From: Bimastos eiseni
Lineage: Eukaryota; Annelida; Clitellata; Crassiclitellata; Lumbricidae
Reading direction: 5' to 3'
Length of the DNA stretch: 64,000 nucleotides
Assembly (NCBI GenBank): GCA_959347315.1
Contig: OY365819.1
Coordinates: forward strand, 23,082,589 to 23,146,588
How positions within the stretch are numbered: position 1 is the stretch's first letter; every line of letters begins with the position of its first letter. Made by a program: the position numbers and the translations under genes. Positions 59,201 to 64,000 of this stretch are shown piece after piece. Below the pieces are notes generated by a model. That model saw only the letters and a list, made by a program, of their open reading frames with translations. It was not told where the DNA came from and did not search any database.

Positions 59201-61671
59201 CCGAATGTTGAAGAAAGCGTGCTTCTCATGGTAAATCTTTAGTTTCCTGTTTTTAATGTGTGAAATATCATGAGTTGGAATATTAGTACATAGGTTAGTT
59301 AATTCATTCGTTGAAGAATTTATATAGCACCCTTTCAGGGTAACTACTCAGAAATGCCTCTAGCTACAGCCTGGTCAAAGGTTAGTTTCAACTGACCACA
59401 GAGTGTGCAATCTAGAGAACAAACCTTCAAGTGTATACAGTTAATATATTTCATATATAATATATATACCGTAAATACTCGTGAATAAGTCGCTGTCGTG
59501 TATAAGTCGCCCCCTAAGTTTTGGGCTAGGAAAGTGAGAAATTGCATTGATCCGTGTATAAGTCGTGGCCGCATTTCAGCCTTCATCCAACACACGACAC
59601 TTGTTTGAATTTCGCACCAATGCGTTTAGTTGTAAAGCTTGAATAAATCTTTTGACCCACCTAAAAATGGCCTTTGAATTATTGTTTGATAAATAGAGTA
59701 TTAATTTCTGTATATTAAAAAGATTAATTTTTTTATGTGGACTTTGTACGTTTTGCAGTTCGTCAATAAATTGGAGATGAGCTAAATAATGTAAATTAGA
59801 GGAAGACTACATAGAGCATAAATGCATAGAGTCAACATTGGTGTTTTATATAGCGCTATGCTTGAAACATTACACCTGCAATACTATCCGTGAAGTTCAA
59901 CGCGGCCAACAGAAATAACTGATTATGTATGCTGTCCTTACAAATGTAAAATTTTTCAGCTTGAAATTTACCTGTAGGAATTTCTGGCCTAATGGTAATT
60001 TTTTGCGCTATATTGTTGGCATTTTTGCGCTATAGTTTGCATTATTGCGCTATAAAAATTTCCATAGCTTGCCTCGTGTTTGAAAGATGGGAGTAAAGAA
60101 GCAAGAACAAGGTTAGTTTTGCCAGTAAACAAAATGCCGTTTTTGCAAGATTTTGTGCACAAAATGTAGTTTCATCAAATAGTAACTTAAAATAAAACAT
60201 AATACAAAAGTTATGATGGTACCTAATTGTTATAAACTATATATTTGCTAGCTGATATTCCTGGAAAATTTGTACGTTCGCTAGCGGATTCTGCTATACC
60301 ATTGGACATTGGACAATGACATTTTAGTGTGGTCCAAGTATAAGTCACACCCCCAACTTTGCATTATGAAAAATGTCCAAAATTATGCGACTTATTTGCG
60401 AGTATATACGGTAACTGTATATCCTCGAAGAGAGCAGTATATTATAGTGCTCTCTTTATGCTCATTCTTCAAGATCAAGTACATGTGCCCTTGCCACAGA
60501 TGAACATGAGCACTGGAGTCTGTCCAACACTGGGTGAATTTTGGACTAAGCATGAAGTAGATCTGAGCCCAGATTAGAAATGACTTGTTTGTGGGAACGA
60601 CATTGCTTCAGTCATATGCTTGGTATCATGTAGTATCATTTCTCTAGCCGTGCAATCTTTATTTCCTAACCATAGACTGTATTTAATCATTTCTAGATTA
60701 ATTGTATCTTTTACTTTTTGTAGGCTTTTGCTGAGGCAAATGTGAATGGACCTGAGAAAGTGACTCTGTTTCCACCAAAATGTAAGTAACATTCAATTTC
60801 ATGTTAGTTGAAGCTTTCTACTATTTTGCTGCTGTGTATAAGACTTTGGACGTGAATTTTCTTATGAAGTCCAAATTTCAAGTTATAAGGTTATGTGAAA
60901 TGGAGATTTCTATTGTTTATGCAGCAGAGAAGAGTTCACGTGGTCTTCTGCACTTTAGCGACGCAGAAAGCAGTACAGAAGCTCTGGTCTGTGCCAACAA
61001 CTCTAAACTACCAAATCCAAGTTAGTCTCATCACTTAATTACCGAGCATTATTTGATATAATATACACTGAGTATTGACAAAGGCAGCTTCTTCTCTTTT
61101 AGGGCCCAGTAAACTATTTTGCAGTGGTGGGGTTGAATCTGGCCCAAGTCTACAATCGTGATCCATGACTGACGGTGTTGTAATCGCCTTTGCTGTCTTT
61201 CTCAGAACAAATCATGTGTTTGTTCATCAGTTGGATCTAATCCTCTGAGTATTCACTTAAGCTCAATGGATACAACTTAACATAGATTAAGTTAGGTTCA
61301 TGCACTAGGTATGGGCACAACCTTTGACTCCATCAGGGGCCTCATGTATGAAGCGGGCATATGTGCTAACCTGGTCTAGATTTGGCTCTCAATATTTTGA
61401 AAGGTTTGATGGCCCATGTTCCATATGTTGGACAACTCTGAGCTTTGTGACTATCATTTTTTTTTAAAAAACAGTTTGGGCTTTTACAGAAACCTAATTG
61501 TTGACATTTATTAGTCTTTGGTTTATTGAGGGTGTTTTGTTTGAAGATTGTTTAAACAGTTGTTGCTGTATTAAAAGAGTTCTCTGTAACTGATGATTAT
61601 TTTTATTTTCAGATGGCAAAGCACCATATGTTCTAAAGCTCTGCTTTTCAAATGCATCAAAAGATTTTTGA
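24698..61671 (+). CDS. HNRNPL: hnRNP L-family RNA-binding protein, 18 coding exons
   Basis: The span encodes a 538-residue protein (family members are about 540-590) that binds CA-rich pre-mRNA in the nucleus and controls splicing and mRNA stability. RRM1 is about residues 40-115 ([18 protein letters not shown]). RRM2 is about 127-206 ([34 protein letters not shown]). RRM3 is about 327-403 ([27 protein letters not shown]). RRM4 is about 449-536 ([20 protein letters not shown]). A Gly/Met-rich linker (residues 254-320) separates RRM2 and RRM3. All exon phases join without a stop. Intron 2 is GC-AG and introns 7 and 14 are U12-type AT-AC; the rest are GT-AG. The chosen start is the last of a run of in-frame ATGs (24,683-24,700), with A at -3 and G at +4; an in-frame TGA lies upstream at 24,665. 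It may equally be the HNRNPL/HNRNPLL common ancestor or the smooth orthologue, as the family is one-to-many in vertebrates. Confidence 0.93.
25216..25334 (+). CDS. HNRNPL: hnRNP L exon 2 (RRM1 start; GC donor)
   Basis: The acceptor is TGTAG and the exon encodes [20 protein letters not shown] through CFGTI. The exon must end after ATT-AA with a GC donor (GCAAGT) to join exon 3 in frame, giving GTINYVMNF. The nearby GTGACC four bases downstream would shift the frame. Confidence 0.9.
25923..26477. mobile_element. hAT-type MITE in hnRNP L intron 2
   Basis: The ends are TAAGGCTGTCAAC and (reverse complement of the right end) TAGGGCTGTCAAAC, with an 8-bp target duplication TTGGTGCC (25,915-25,922 and 26,478-26,485). 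Subterminal AACCGGTTA repeats occur at both ends. Inside is a tandem duplication of about 75 bases with GAAGACCGTCTAGCACA (about 26,165 and 26,240). No transposase. Confidence 0.87.
26574..26972 (-). mobile_element. Degraded copy of the 34.7-kb hAT element
   Basis: The left part (CATAACCGGAAATCGCCTCGG) matches the inverted right end of the element at 34,764-35,441. The right part (CTATTCTGTTCGTACC to GGTGGAATATGTCCCTA) matches its inverted left end. The middle is shorter and no target duplication remains. Confidence 0.65.
27831..29451 (-). mobile_element. hAT-type element with a duplicated end, hnRNP L intron 2
   Basis: The left end GAGAGCTGTACCGATTA and the inverted right end TAGAGCTGTTCCGATATCG pair, flanked by an 8-bp target duplication ACAAATTT (27,823-27,830 and 29,452-29,459). 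An additional copy of the right end lies inside, finishing at about 29,099 (GATAACGGTACATCTCTAG), followed by about 350 bases rich in CGAGAC words. Many GCCGATTAT-type subterminal repeats are present. No transposase frame was seen. Confidence 0.8.
29538..29587. repeat. (TA)n microsatellite
   Basis: An uninterrupted run of about 25 TA units. Confidence 0.9.
29798..31412 (+). mobile_element. hAT-type element, 1,615 bp, inside a LINE
   Basis: The ends are TAGAGCTGTACCGATATCA and, inverted at the right, TAGAGCTGTACCTATTAAT, with an 8-bp target duplication AAGAAGAT (29,790-29,797 and 31,413-31,420). It belongs to the same family as 27,831-29,451 in the opposite orientation. Inside are a TATATG repeat (about 30,294-30,355) and a (GACA)n-(GTCA)n microsatellite (30,838-30,916). 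No transposase is left. Confidence 0.88.
30838..30916. repeat. (GACA)n(GTCA)n(ATCA)n microsatellite
   Basis: Perfect tetranucleotide runs change register from GACA to GTCA and then ATCA. Confidence 0.9.
32094..32142 (+). CDS. HNRNPL: hnRNP L exon 3 (RRM1)
   Basis: Acceptor TTACAG, donor GTCAGT, phase 2 to 0. It encodes [16 protein letters not shown], the RNP1-side strand of RRM1. Confidence 0.9.
32166..32214. repeat. (TA)n run hosting the mariner insertion
   Basis: About 24 TA units end exactly at the left end of the mariner element, whose target is TA. Confidence 0.85.
32215..33602 (-). mobile_element. Tc1/mariner-superfamily transposon, 1,388 bp
   Basis: The inverted ends begin CAGGATGCCGCAAAGAAAGT (left) and, inverted at the right, CAGGGTGGCGCAAAGAAAGT. 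They match over about 30 bases with few differences and are flanked by TA. It carries one transposase gene on the minus strand that nearly fills it. It lies in hnRNP L intron 3. Confidence 0.9.
32338..33397 (-). pseudogene. Mariner-type transposase, one stop and one frameshift
   Basis: The start is ATG at 33,397 ([15 protein letters not shown]). An N-terminal helix-turn-helix ([20 protein letters not shown]) comes first. A second paired-like block ([12 protein letters not shown]) follows. The catalytic blocks [21 protein letters not shown] and [19 protein letters not shown] come last. By my count 37 residues lie between the second and third catalytic Asp, so DD37D spacing. A TAA interrupts the frame after LATLVNS near 32,875, and a one-base loss near 32,505 shifts the C-terminus ([15 protein letters not shown]). 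The enzyme would cut and paste at TA; this copy cannot make it whole. Confidence 0.88.
34240..34278 (+). CDS. HNRNPL: hnRNP L exon 4 (RRM1)
   Basis: Acceptor TTGTAG, donor GTAAAT. The 13 codons read [13 protein letters not shown], helix 2 of RRM1. Confidence 0.88.
34571..34644 (+). CDS. HNRNPL: hnRNP L exon 5 (RRM1 end)
   Basis: Acceptor TGACAG, donor GTGAGT, ends in phase 2. Encodes [19 protein letters not shown] and the start of the linker (AIKRP). The STSQ block is typical of hnRNP L proteins. Confidence 0.92.
34764..35441 (+). mobile_element. hAT-type MITE in hnRNP L intron 5, 678 bp
   Basis: The ends are TAAGGCATAGCCGAG and, inverted at the right, TAGGGCATAACCGGAA, with an 8-bp target duplication CTTAATTT (34,756-34,763 and 35,442-35,449). 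Related fragments are at about 26.6-27.0 kb and 62.2-62.55 kb. It has no transposase. Confidence 0.85.
35740..36200 (-). other. Unrecognised minus-strand open frames in intron 5
   Basis: A 75-codon frame (36,186-35,959; [20 protein letters not shown] at its end) continues in another frame as [12 protein letters not shown] residues. Base composition is less AT-rich than its surroundings, so this may be a decayed coding fragment of a repeat. I do not recognise the protein. Confidence 0.3.
36720..37295 (-). mobile_element. LINE reverse transcriptase fragment (YADDT type)
   Basis: Minus-strand frames read [20 protein letters not shown], then [20 protein letters not shown], then [14 protein letters not shown] and DSFEIDGEE. 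These are the palm-domain blocks of an endonuclease-reverse transcriptase non-LTR element; YADD is the catalytic motif. Frames change several times. It is a family distinct from the CR1/L2-like copies nearby. Confidence 0.75.
37640..38540 (+). mobile_element. LINE (CR1/L2-like) RT C-terminal half
   Basis: Reading frames give [11 protein letters not shown] (37,667 on), [39 protein letters not shown], then [20 protein letters not shown] with a stop, [18 protein letters not shown] and [11 protein letters not shown]. These are the palm, thumb and C-terminal blocks in order. Stops and shifts break it. The 3' end is GGGTGCTATATAAG followed by an (AATG)n tail at about 38,536-38,548. Confidence 0.85.
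38643..38712 (+). CDS. HNRNPL: hnRNP L exon 6 (RRM2 start)
   Basis: Acceptor TTGAAG, donor GTAAGT. It encodes [20 protein letters not shown] and ITV, the first strand of RRM2. Confidence 0.88.
39180..39880 (-). mobile_element. LINE (CR1/L2-like) 3' fragment
   Basis: The minus strand shares block order with the copy at 11.5-12.3 kb: [52 protein letters not shown] and [13 protein letters not shown]. It has several frameshifts and no intact domain. Confidence 0.78.
40294..40379 (+). CDS. HNRNPL: hnRNP L exon 7 (RRM2; AT-AC donor)
   Basis: Acceptor TTTTCAG; encodes [20 protein letters not shown] and KNGVQAMVE. The exon ends in phase 2 directly before ATATCCTTT, a perfect U12-type AT donor. No usable GT keeps the frame. 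Confidence 0.92.
40380..41106 (+). other. HNRNPL: U12-type AT-AC intron 7 of hnRNP L
   Basis: It starts ATATCCTTTGTG, has branch site TTCCTTGAC (perfect consensus; branch A 41,094) and ends TAATTAC, 12 bases after the branch A. The intron is 727 bases. It would be removed by the minor spliceosome (U11/U12, U4atac/U6atac). Confidence 0.93.
41107..41203 (+). CDS. HNRNPL: hnRNP L exon 8 (RRM2; AC acceptor)
   Basis: Starts after TTCCTTGAC (41,087-41,095) and a terminal AC (41,105-41,106). It encodes [20 protein letters not shown], then [12 protein letters not shown], and ends at GTTTGT in phase 0. Joining exon 7 gives the conserved VEFDS. Confidence 0.93.
41461..41567 (+). repeat. Long stem-loop in intron 8, upstream of exon 9
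   Basis: The left arm (41,461-41,502) and the right arm (41,526-41,567) are complementary over about 42 bases with few mismatches, with a loop of about 23 bases. The core is AAATCATCTCCACTG and its reverse complement. It ends 94 bases before the exon 9 acceptor. Confidence 0.75.
41662..41725 (+). CDS. HNRNPL: hnRNP L exon 9 (RRM2 end)
   Basis: Acceptor TTTTAG, donor GTGAGT, phase 1. Encodes [20 protein letters not shown], matching the conserved N-D-x-D-x-W-D-Y-T block after RRM2. Confidence 0.92.
43672..43965. repeat. 56-bp minisatellite in intron 9, about 5.2 copies
   Basis: Units start at 43,672, 43,728, 43,784, 43,840, 43,896 and 43,952 with GTCAGGCCATACTCATGT; the last is partial and more diverged. 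Confidence 0.92.
45511..45957. mobile_element. piggyBac-like MITE with TTAA target site
   Basis: The inverted ends are CCCCTTTAGTGGC and, at the right, GACGCTAAAGGGG, each directly flanked by TTAA (45,507-45,510 and 45,958-45,961), the target of piggyBac elements. Inside is a TACATA/TATATG microsatellite (45,540-45,900). The long frame crossing it (rich in Tyr, Ile, His) is a repeat product. Confidence 0.8.
46055..46878. mobile_element. Probable second piggyBac-like MITE
   Basis: The left end is TTAA then CACTTTGACCGC; the right end is GCGGTCAACGTG then TTAC. The inverted match is about 12 bases with one difference, and the right TTAA has one change. It starts only about 90 bases after the previous MITE. 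Frames of up to 121 codons inside are unrecognised. Confidence 0.6.
47433..47513 (+). CDS. HNRNPL: hnRNP L exon 10 (linker)
   Basis: Acceptor TTTTAG, donor GTAAGC, both phase 1. Encodes [20 protein letters not shown], then AGPVPF. It is low in conservation and rests on phase and splice sites. Confidence 0.72.
47585..49530. other. Possible large TIR element or repeat in intron 10
   Basis: Near the left, CATATATTACGTAGGC is followed by TTTTCGGACCCC. Near the right, TTTTCGGGACCACGCC and ATGCGTAATATG recall inverted versions. The 88-codon frame at 48,329-48,595 and frames just upstream (48,100-48,330) do not match any protein I know. I cannot confirm the ends. Confidence 0.35.
50368..50556 (-). 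mobile_element. LINE reverse transcriptase snippet
   Basis: The minus strand reads [20 protein letters not shown], the fingers-palm block (F-D-x-V-D-W) of non-LTR reverse transcriptases. Only about 60 codons remain. Confidence 0.65.
50575..51185 (-). mobile_element. LINE 3' fragment, other subfamily
   Basis: On the minus strand [14 protein letters not shown] (from about 51,155 down) starts the familiar post-RT blocks. An (ATT)n tail lies at about 50,587-50,608. The rest is broken by stops. It is a different subfamily from the copy at 11.5 kb. Confidence 0.65.
51487..51629 (+). CDS. HNRNPL: hnRNP L exon 11 (Gly-rich linker)
   Basis: Acceptor CACATAG, donor GTGAAG. Encodes [20 protein letters not shown] and then [17 protein letters not shown]. 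The Gly/Met-rich linker lies between RRM2 and RRM3, as in other hnRNP L proteins. Retention of intron 11 would add 25 codons and then a stop at about 51,707. Confidence 0.82.
52195..52225 (+). promoter_or_regulatory. CA-rich cluster in intron 11
   Basis: GACACACATGGACACACACACACCC-type sequence lies about 570 bases downstream of exon 11. CA-rich RNA is the known ligand of hnRNP L, so this could be a self-binding site. Function is inference only. Confidence 0.35.
53124..54247. mobile_element. hAT-like element with ATTTAAATC subterminal repeats
   Basis: The left end is CAGGGTGGATTCGATTTAAA; the inverted right end is GGTGAATTC followed by A/T-rich sequence. Both flanks carry many GATTTAAATC words. 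The interior has no transposase. No target duplication was found, so the limits are approximate. Confidence 0.6.
53543..53597. repeat. 55-bp perfect palindrome
   Basis: Arms of 27 bases (53,543-53,569 and 53,571-53,597) are perfect reverse complements around a single central T. The left arm starts GTGGAGTCAGTGGACACTTG. It lies inside the ATTTAAATC element in hnRNP L intron 11. Confidence 0.92.
54254..54766. mobile_element. MITE with about 25-bp inverted ends
   Basis: The left end CCTGAGAATTATCTTAGTGA pairs with the right end read inverted, CCTGAGCATTATCTTGGCGA. A further direct copy of the left end is at about 54,332. A LINE fragment follows immediately. No target duplication was recognised. 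Confidence 0.6.
54767..55240 (+). mobile_element. LINE (CR1/L2-like) 3' end
   Basis: The frame reads [20 protein letters not shown], then [20 protein letters not shown] and [12 protein letters not shown], the C-terminal blocks; in the next frame [17 protein letters not shown] residues follow. The 3' end is GGGTGCTATATATAAATGC. Confidence 0.8.
55597..55770 (+). CDS. HNRNPL: hnRNP L exon 12 (RRM3 start)
   Basis: Acceptor TTTTTTTAAG, donor GTCAGC, phase 0 on both sides. Encodes a second Gly-rich piece and [20 protein letters not shown] with FCLYGNVLR, nearly the family consensus for RRM3. Confidence 0.93.
55853..57105 (-). mobile_element. hAT element with transposase remnant, intron 12
   Basis: The ends are CAGAGCCGGCCTT and its inverted partner, with an 8-bp target duplication CAGTTGGA (55,845-55,852 and 57,106-57,113). 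On the minus strand about 56,250-56,124 encodes [20 protein letters not shown] then IIKDFADKK and a stop, like the C-terminal dimerisation end of hAT transposases. The rest of the transposase is deleted. Confidence 0.87.
57552..57673 (+). CDS. HNRNPL: hnRNP L exon 13 (RRM3)
   Basis: Acceptor TTGTAG, donor GTCAGT, ends in phase 2. Encodes [20 protein letters not shown] and then [14 protein letters not shown], the FMKSKxGxAMVxM block of RRM3. Confidence 0.93.
58020..58390 (-). mobile_element. LINE 3' fragment next to exon 14
   Basis: On the minus strand [20 protein letters not shown] and the later block [19 protein letters not shown] correspond to the C-terminal and post-RT blocks of the CR1/L2-like copies. 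A GAGA-rich stretch (58,203-58,262) lies within it. Confidence 0.65.
58631..58761 (+). CDS. HNRNPL: hnRNP L exon 14 (RRM3-RRM4 linker; AT-AC donor)
   Basis: Acceptor AATAG with a poor pyrimidine tract; encodes [20 protein letters not shown] and ends NGPDAANKN plus one base. The next bases are ATATCCTTTT, a U12-type AT donor. The D-G-S-L-A-Y and R-Y-N blocks match the family linker. Confidence 0.9.
58794..58955. repeat. 24-bp minisatellite inside AT-AC intron 14
   Basis: TATCATTTATTTAGTAATTT plus TGTC/TGTT repeats about 6.5 times. The frames are open because the unit is 8 codons long. Confidence 0.9.
58969..59030. repeat. 20-bp tandem repeat, three copies
   Basis: TTCAGGATATCAATTCAATC units start at 58,971, 58,991 and 59,011. 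Confidence 0.9.
59157..59230 (+). CDS. HNRNPL: hnRNP L exon 15 (RRM4 start; AC acceptor)
   Basis: It begins after ATCCTTAAC (59,140-59,148) and a terminal AC (59,155-59,156). Encodes [20 protein letters not shown] and SVLLM, the start of RRM4. Donor GTAAAT. Confidence 0.93.
59296..59392 (-). mobile_element. Short LINE 3' end
   Basis: ATTTATATAGCACCCTTTCA followed by GTAACTACTCAGAAATGC resembles the inverted 3' end of the CR1/L2-like copies. Confidence 0.5.
59469..60411. mobile_element. MITE with TA target site, intron 15
   Basis: The left end CCGTAAATACTCGTGAATAA and the inverted right end CCGTATATACTCGCAAATAA match over about 26 bases, and both ends are flanked by TA. Inverted AAGTCGC and AAGTCACACCCCC words extend the ends. 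No transposase. Confidence 0.75.
60724..60781 (+). CDS. HNRNPL: hnRNP L exon 16 (RRM4)
   Basis: Acceptor TTGTAG, donor GTAAGT, ends in phase 1. Encodes [19 protein letters not shown], the region before the serine-rich loop. Confidence 0.87.
60925..61020 (+). CDS. HNRNPL: hnRNP L exon 17 (RRM4)
   Basis: Acceptor ATGCAG, donor GTTAGT. Encodes [20 protein letters not shown] and [12 protein letters not shown]. The SSxGLLxF block is a family hallmark. The 143-bp intron before it is the shortest in the gene. Confidence 0.92.
61613..61671 (+). CDS. HNRNPL: hnRNP L exon 18 (C-terminus)
   Basis: Acceptor TTTTCAG; encodes [19 protein letters not shown] and a TGA stop. The YxLKLCFS ending is the conserved C-terminus of hnRNP L proteins. 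I could not place the polyadenylation site. Confidence 0.95.
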
Positions 61672-62171
61672 AAAGTGATTTCTGAGAGAATTCCAGAATT
61701 GAAATATTTCTTGAGACAGCAGACATAAAAAACTGTGTGAAGTACTTTGTTTCATTGTCAAGTAAAAATGTGGTGCACACAACTGGATTTTGTTAATTGA
61801 CCACTGTTTATTTGACTTTTACACCAACTATATTTGCCAGTCTTTTAGTAATGAATTGATGTCTGGAGTTTTGTCAAATGTTACAGAAATGTGCAAGTTT
61901 AATTTGAGTCATAATTCTGTTATGTGTGTTTAAAATTAGAGAAAGCAATTCTGACTAGAGAATTTTAAAGTGAATTTTTAAATTATTGTAACCCACAGTA
62001 CAGATTCAAGTTCTATATGTTAACAGATTTCCTCCAGGAAAAGGAGCTCATGAAACTGTTGTTTTACAATCTTACAAATGCCGAATTGTAATGCACAGCA
62101 CAGATATGAGCCTCTGAGACAGTAACTAGGTAGAATGCTTTGTGATTGTTGTAGGTAGAAATACTAATATT

Positions 62172-62551
62172 TAGGGACTAACCAGAAATTCTCGGCCGAA
62201 TATCCCATTCTTTTAACTATTTGGAAGTATTCGGCTATGCAAAGAGTGCACACGCAAATAGATACTTGCAAAAAAATTCAAACTATGAATTAATATAATT
62301 TTGTCAATGTTATTTAGTACCTATTTTGATTTCCAATTTCCTCCTACATCAAAAGGCTCAAATTTATATTATTATTGATCTACAACATTATTTAGTTAGA
62401 TCTTGTTAGAAAATTCTTAATTTAAGCTTTGCCATACATGACAATGATTGATGAGGCTATAGTATTTGCTGGAGTGCTGCTCTGTTCGTTACTGGATCCG
62501 GCAAATAGTGCATTCAAATACTCAGATTAGGTATCCGGTGGAAAATGTCTT
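62172..62551 (-). mobile_element. Degraded copy of the 34.7-kb hAT MITE
   Basis: The left part TAGGGACTAACCAGAAATTC and the right part GGATCCGGCAAATAGTGCAT to CCGGTGGAAAATGTC match the two inverted ends of the element at 34,764-35,441. It lies about 500 bases after the hnRNP L stop. Confidence 0.65.
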
Positions 62552-62711
62552 CCTGGTCGGTCATTGCTAATAATAGTTTAAAATACTCGTGAAGCTAATC
62601 AATGTGTCATGGGCTGTAATTATTCTCTTTTAATCTAGTGATTAGGAATTTGTGGGATAAGCGGTGAGAGATTAAAAATCATCGAGAAAGACAGGTGTTT
62701 GAGGAGCATGC

Positions 62712-63590
62712 AGGTGATGTAGGAGGGTGGTAGATGATGTAGGAGGGTGGTAGATGATGTAGGAGGGTGGTAGATGATGTAGGAGGGTGGTAGATGATGT
62801 AGGAGGGTGGTAGATGATGTAGGAGGGTGGTAGATGATGTAGGAGGATGGTAGATGACGGAGGATGGTAGATGACGTAGGAGGGTGGTAGATGACGTAGG
62901 AGGGTGGTAGATGATGTAGGAGGGTGGTAGATGATGTAGGAGGATGGTAGATGACGGAGGATGGTAGATGATGTAGGAGGATGGTAGATGATGGAGGATG
63001 GTAGATGATGTAGGAGGGTGGTAGATGATGGAGGGTGGTAGATGATGGAGGAGGATGGTAGATGATGGAGGATGGTAGATGATGTAGGAGGATGGTAGAT
63101 GATGGAGGATGGTAGATGATGTAGGAGGATGGTAGATGATGGAGGATGGTAGATGATGTAGGAGGATGGTAGATGATGTAGGAGGATGGTAGATGATGTA
63201 GGAGGATGGTAGATGATGTAGGAGGATGGTAGATGATGTAGGAGGGTGGTAGATGATGTAGGAGGATGGTAGATGATGTAGGAGGGTGGTAGATGATGTA
63301 GGAGGATGGTAGATGATGTAGGAGGGTGGTAGATGATGTAGGAGGATGGTAGATGATGTAGGAGGGTGGTAGATGATGTTGGAGGATGGTAGATGATGTA
63401 GGAGGATGGTAGATGATGTAGGAGGATGGTAGATGATATGGGATGGTAGATGATGGAGGATGGTAGATGATGTAGGAGGGTGGTAGATGATGTAAGAGGA
63501 TGGTGGATGATGGAGGATGGTAGATGATGGAGGAGGATGGTAGATGATGTAGGAGGACGGTTGATGATGTAGGAGGACGGTAGATGAGGA
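62712..63590. repeat. 17-20-bp minisatellite, about 45 units
   Basis: TAGATGATGTAGGAGGGTGG (20 bases) and the shorter TAGATGATGGAGGATGG (17 bases) alternate. The minus-strand 340-codon frame (Ser, Tyr, Ile, His, Pro) is a by-product. Confidence 0.93.
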
Positions 63591-64000
63591 CTGTGAGTAG
63601 ATCTAAGGCAAGTCTCAGTGTTGTGCTGAAGCATTTGAAAGATCGGAGAATGTGGCTGGAAGGAGTGAGGATGACAACCGAACCACGAAGGCAATGGCGC
63701 CAGTACGGATTTTTTGTAGGAAGTCGTGGGGGGAAGCTATTGAGCGAGTAGCCAGATTGTAAGTGATATGAAGGTTAGTAGATGAGTGGAGTGTGGATAG
63801 CCAGGTTTCTTGAAGGGCATTGAGGTCAGGTGAAAATGTGCCAAACTAAGGCCATGTATCTTAATAGAGGGCGCTTTCGTACAATAATACAGCTATTTGG
63901 TATGCAGCGGCTATTGGCGCGACGCAGCGATAGGCCAATTACTTGGCGGCAAGACCCGCGATAAGTTGGCGCCCAAACGTCGATAAAAAGAGAGCTCTGG
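63591..64000. other. Window end, no gene recognised
   Basis: No recognisable coding block. Some wording (GAAGGCAATGGCGCCAGTAC) could belong to a LINE but I cannot show it. Confidence 0.35.

Noticed and set aside
62672..63694. 340-codon minus-strand open frame rich in Ser-Tyr-Ile-His-Pro
   Set aside because: It is a translation of the 17-20-bp minisatellite; the repeated unit explains its length and composition.

Overview
The window is animal nuclear DNA, AT-rich and packed with transposable elements. It holds one clear host gene: a complete hnRNP L-family RNA-binding protein gene on the + strand. I assembled it by hand from 18 coding exons (24,698 to 61,671; 1,617 coding bases including the stop, 538 residues, all exon phases compatible). 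Its introns, the mix of hAT, piggyBac, mariner, CR1/L2-like LINE, tRNA-derived SINE and Ty3/Gypsy elements, and the many TAGGCCTA-type palindromes fit a marine invertebrate. I cannot name the species.

Layout. 1 to about 12.3 kb is intergenic: a LINE endonuclease fragment (minus strand), a MITE with 32-bp inverted ends (1567-2188), a degenerate GATA-type microsatellite, two tRNA-derived SINEs, a 48-bp minisatellite, a diverged local duplication (about 6.5-7.65 kb and 8.5-9.4 kb), a hAT MITE with a perfect 8-bp target duplication (10,642-11,006) and a minus-strand LINE 3' half. From 12,326 to 24,482 runs a 12.16-kb segment bounded by long imperfect inverted repeats; a decayed Ty3/Gypsy retrotransposon (12,401 to about 18,308) is inserted in its left arm. 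The right arm ends 216 bp before the hnRNP L start codon.

From 24.7 to 61.7 kb lies the hnRNP L gene. Its exons encode four RRM domains with a Gly-rich linker between RRM2 and RRM3. Most introns are GT-AG. Intron 2 must use a GC donor to keep frame, and introns 7 and 14 are textbook U12-type AT-AC introns with 5' ATATCCTTT, a TCCTTRAC branch site and a 3' AC. The introns hold nearly every class of transposon: at least four hAT-type elements with identifiable 8-bp target duplications, one piggyBac-like MITE with TTAA ends plus a probable second, a broken mariner with DD37D-like spacing, a MITE with TA target sites, and many LINE pieces. One hAT element sits inside an older LINE copy.

Downstream of the gene are another hAT relic and a large 17-20-bp minisatellite (about 62,710-63,590). 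No rRNA gene, functional tRNA gene, operon or CRISPR array was seen.
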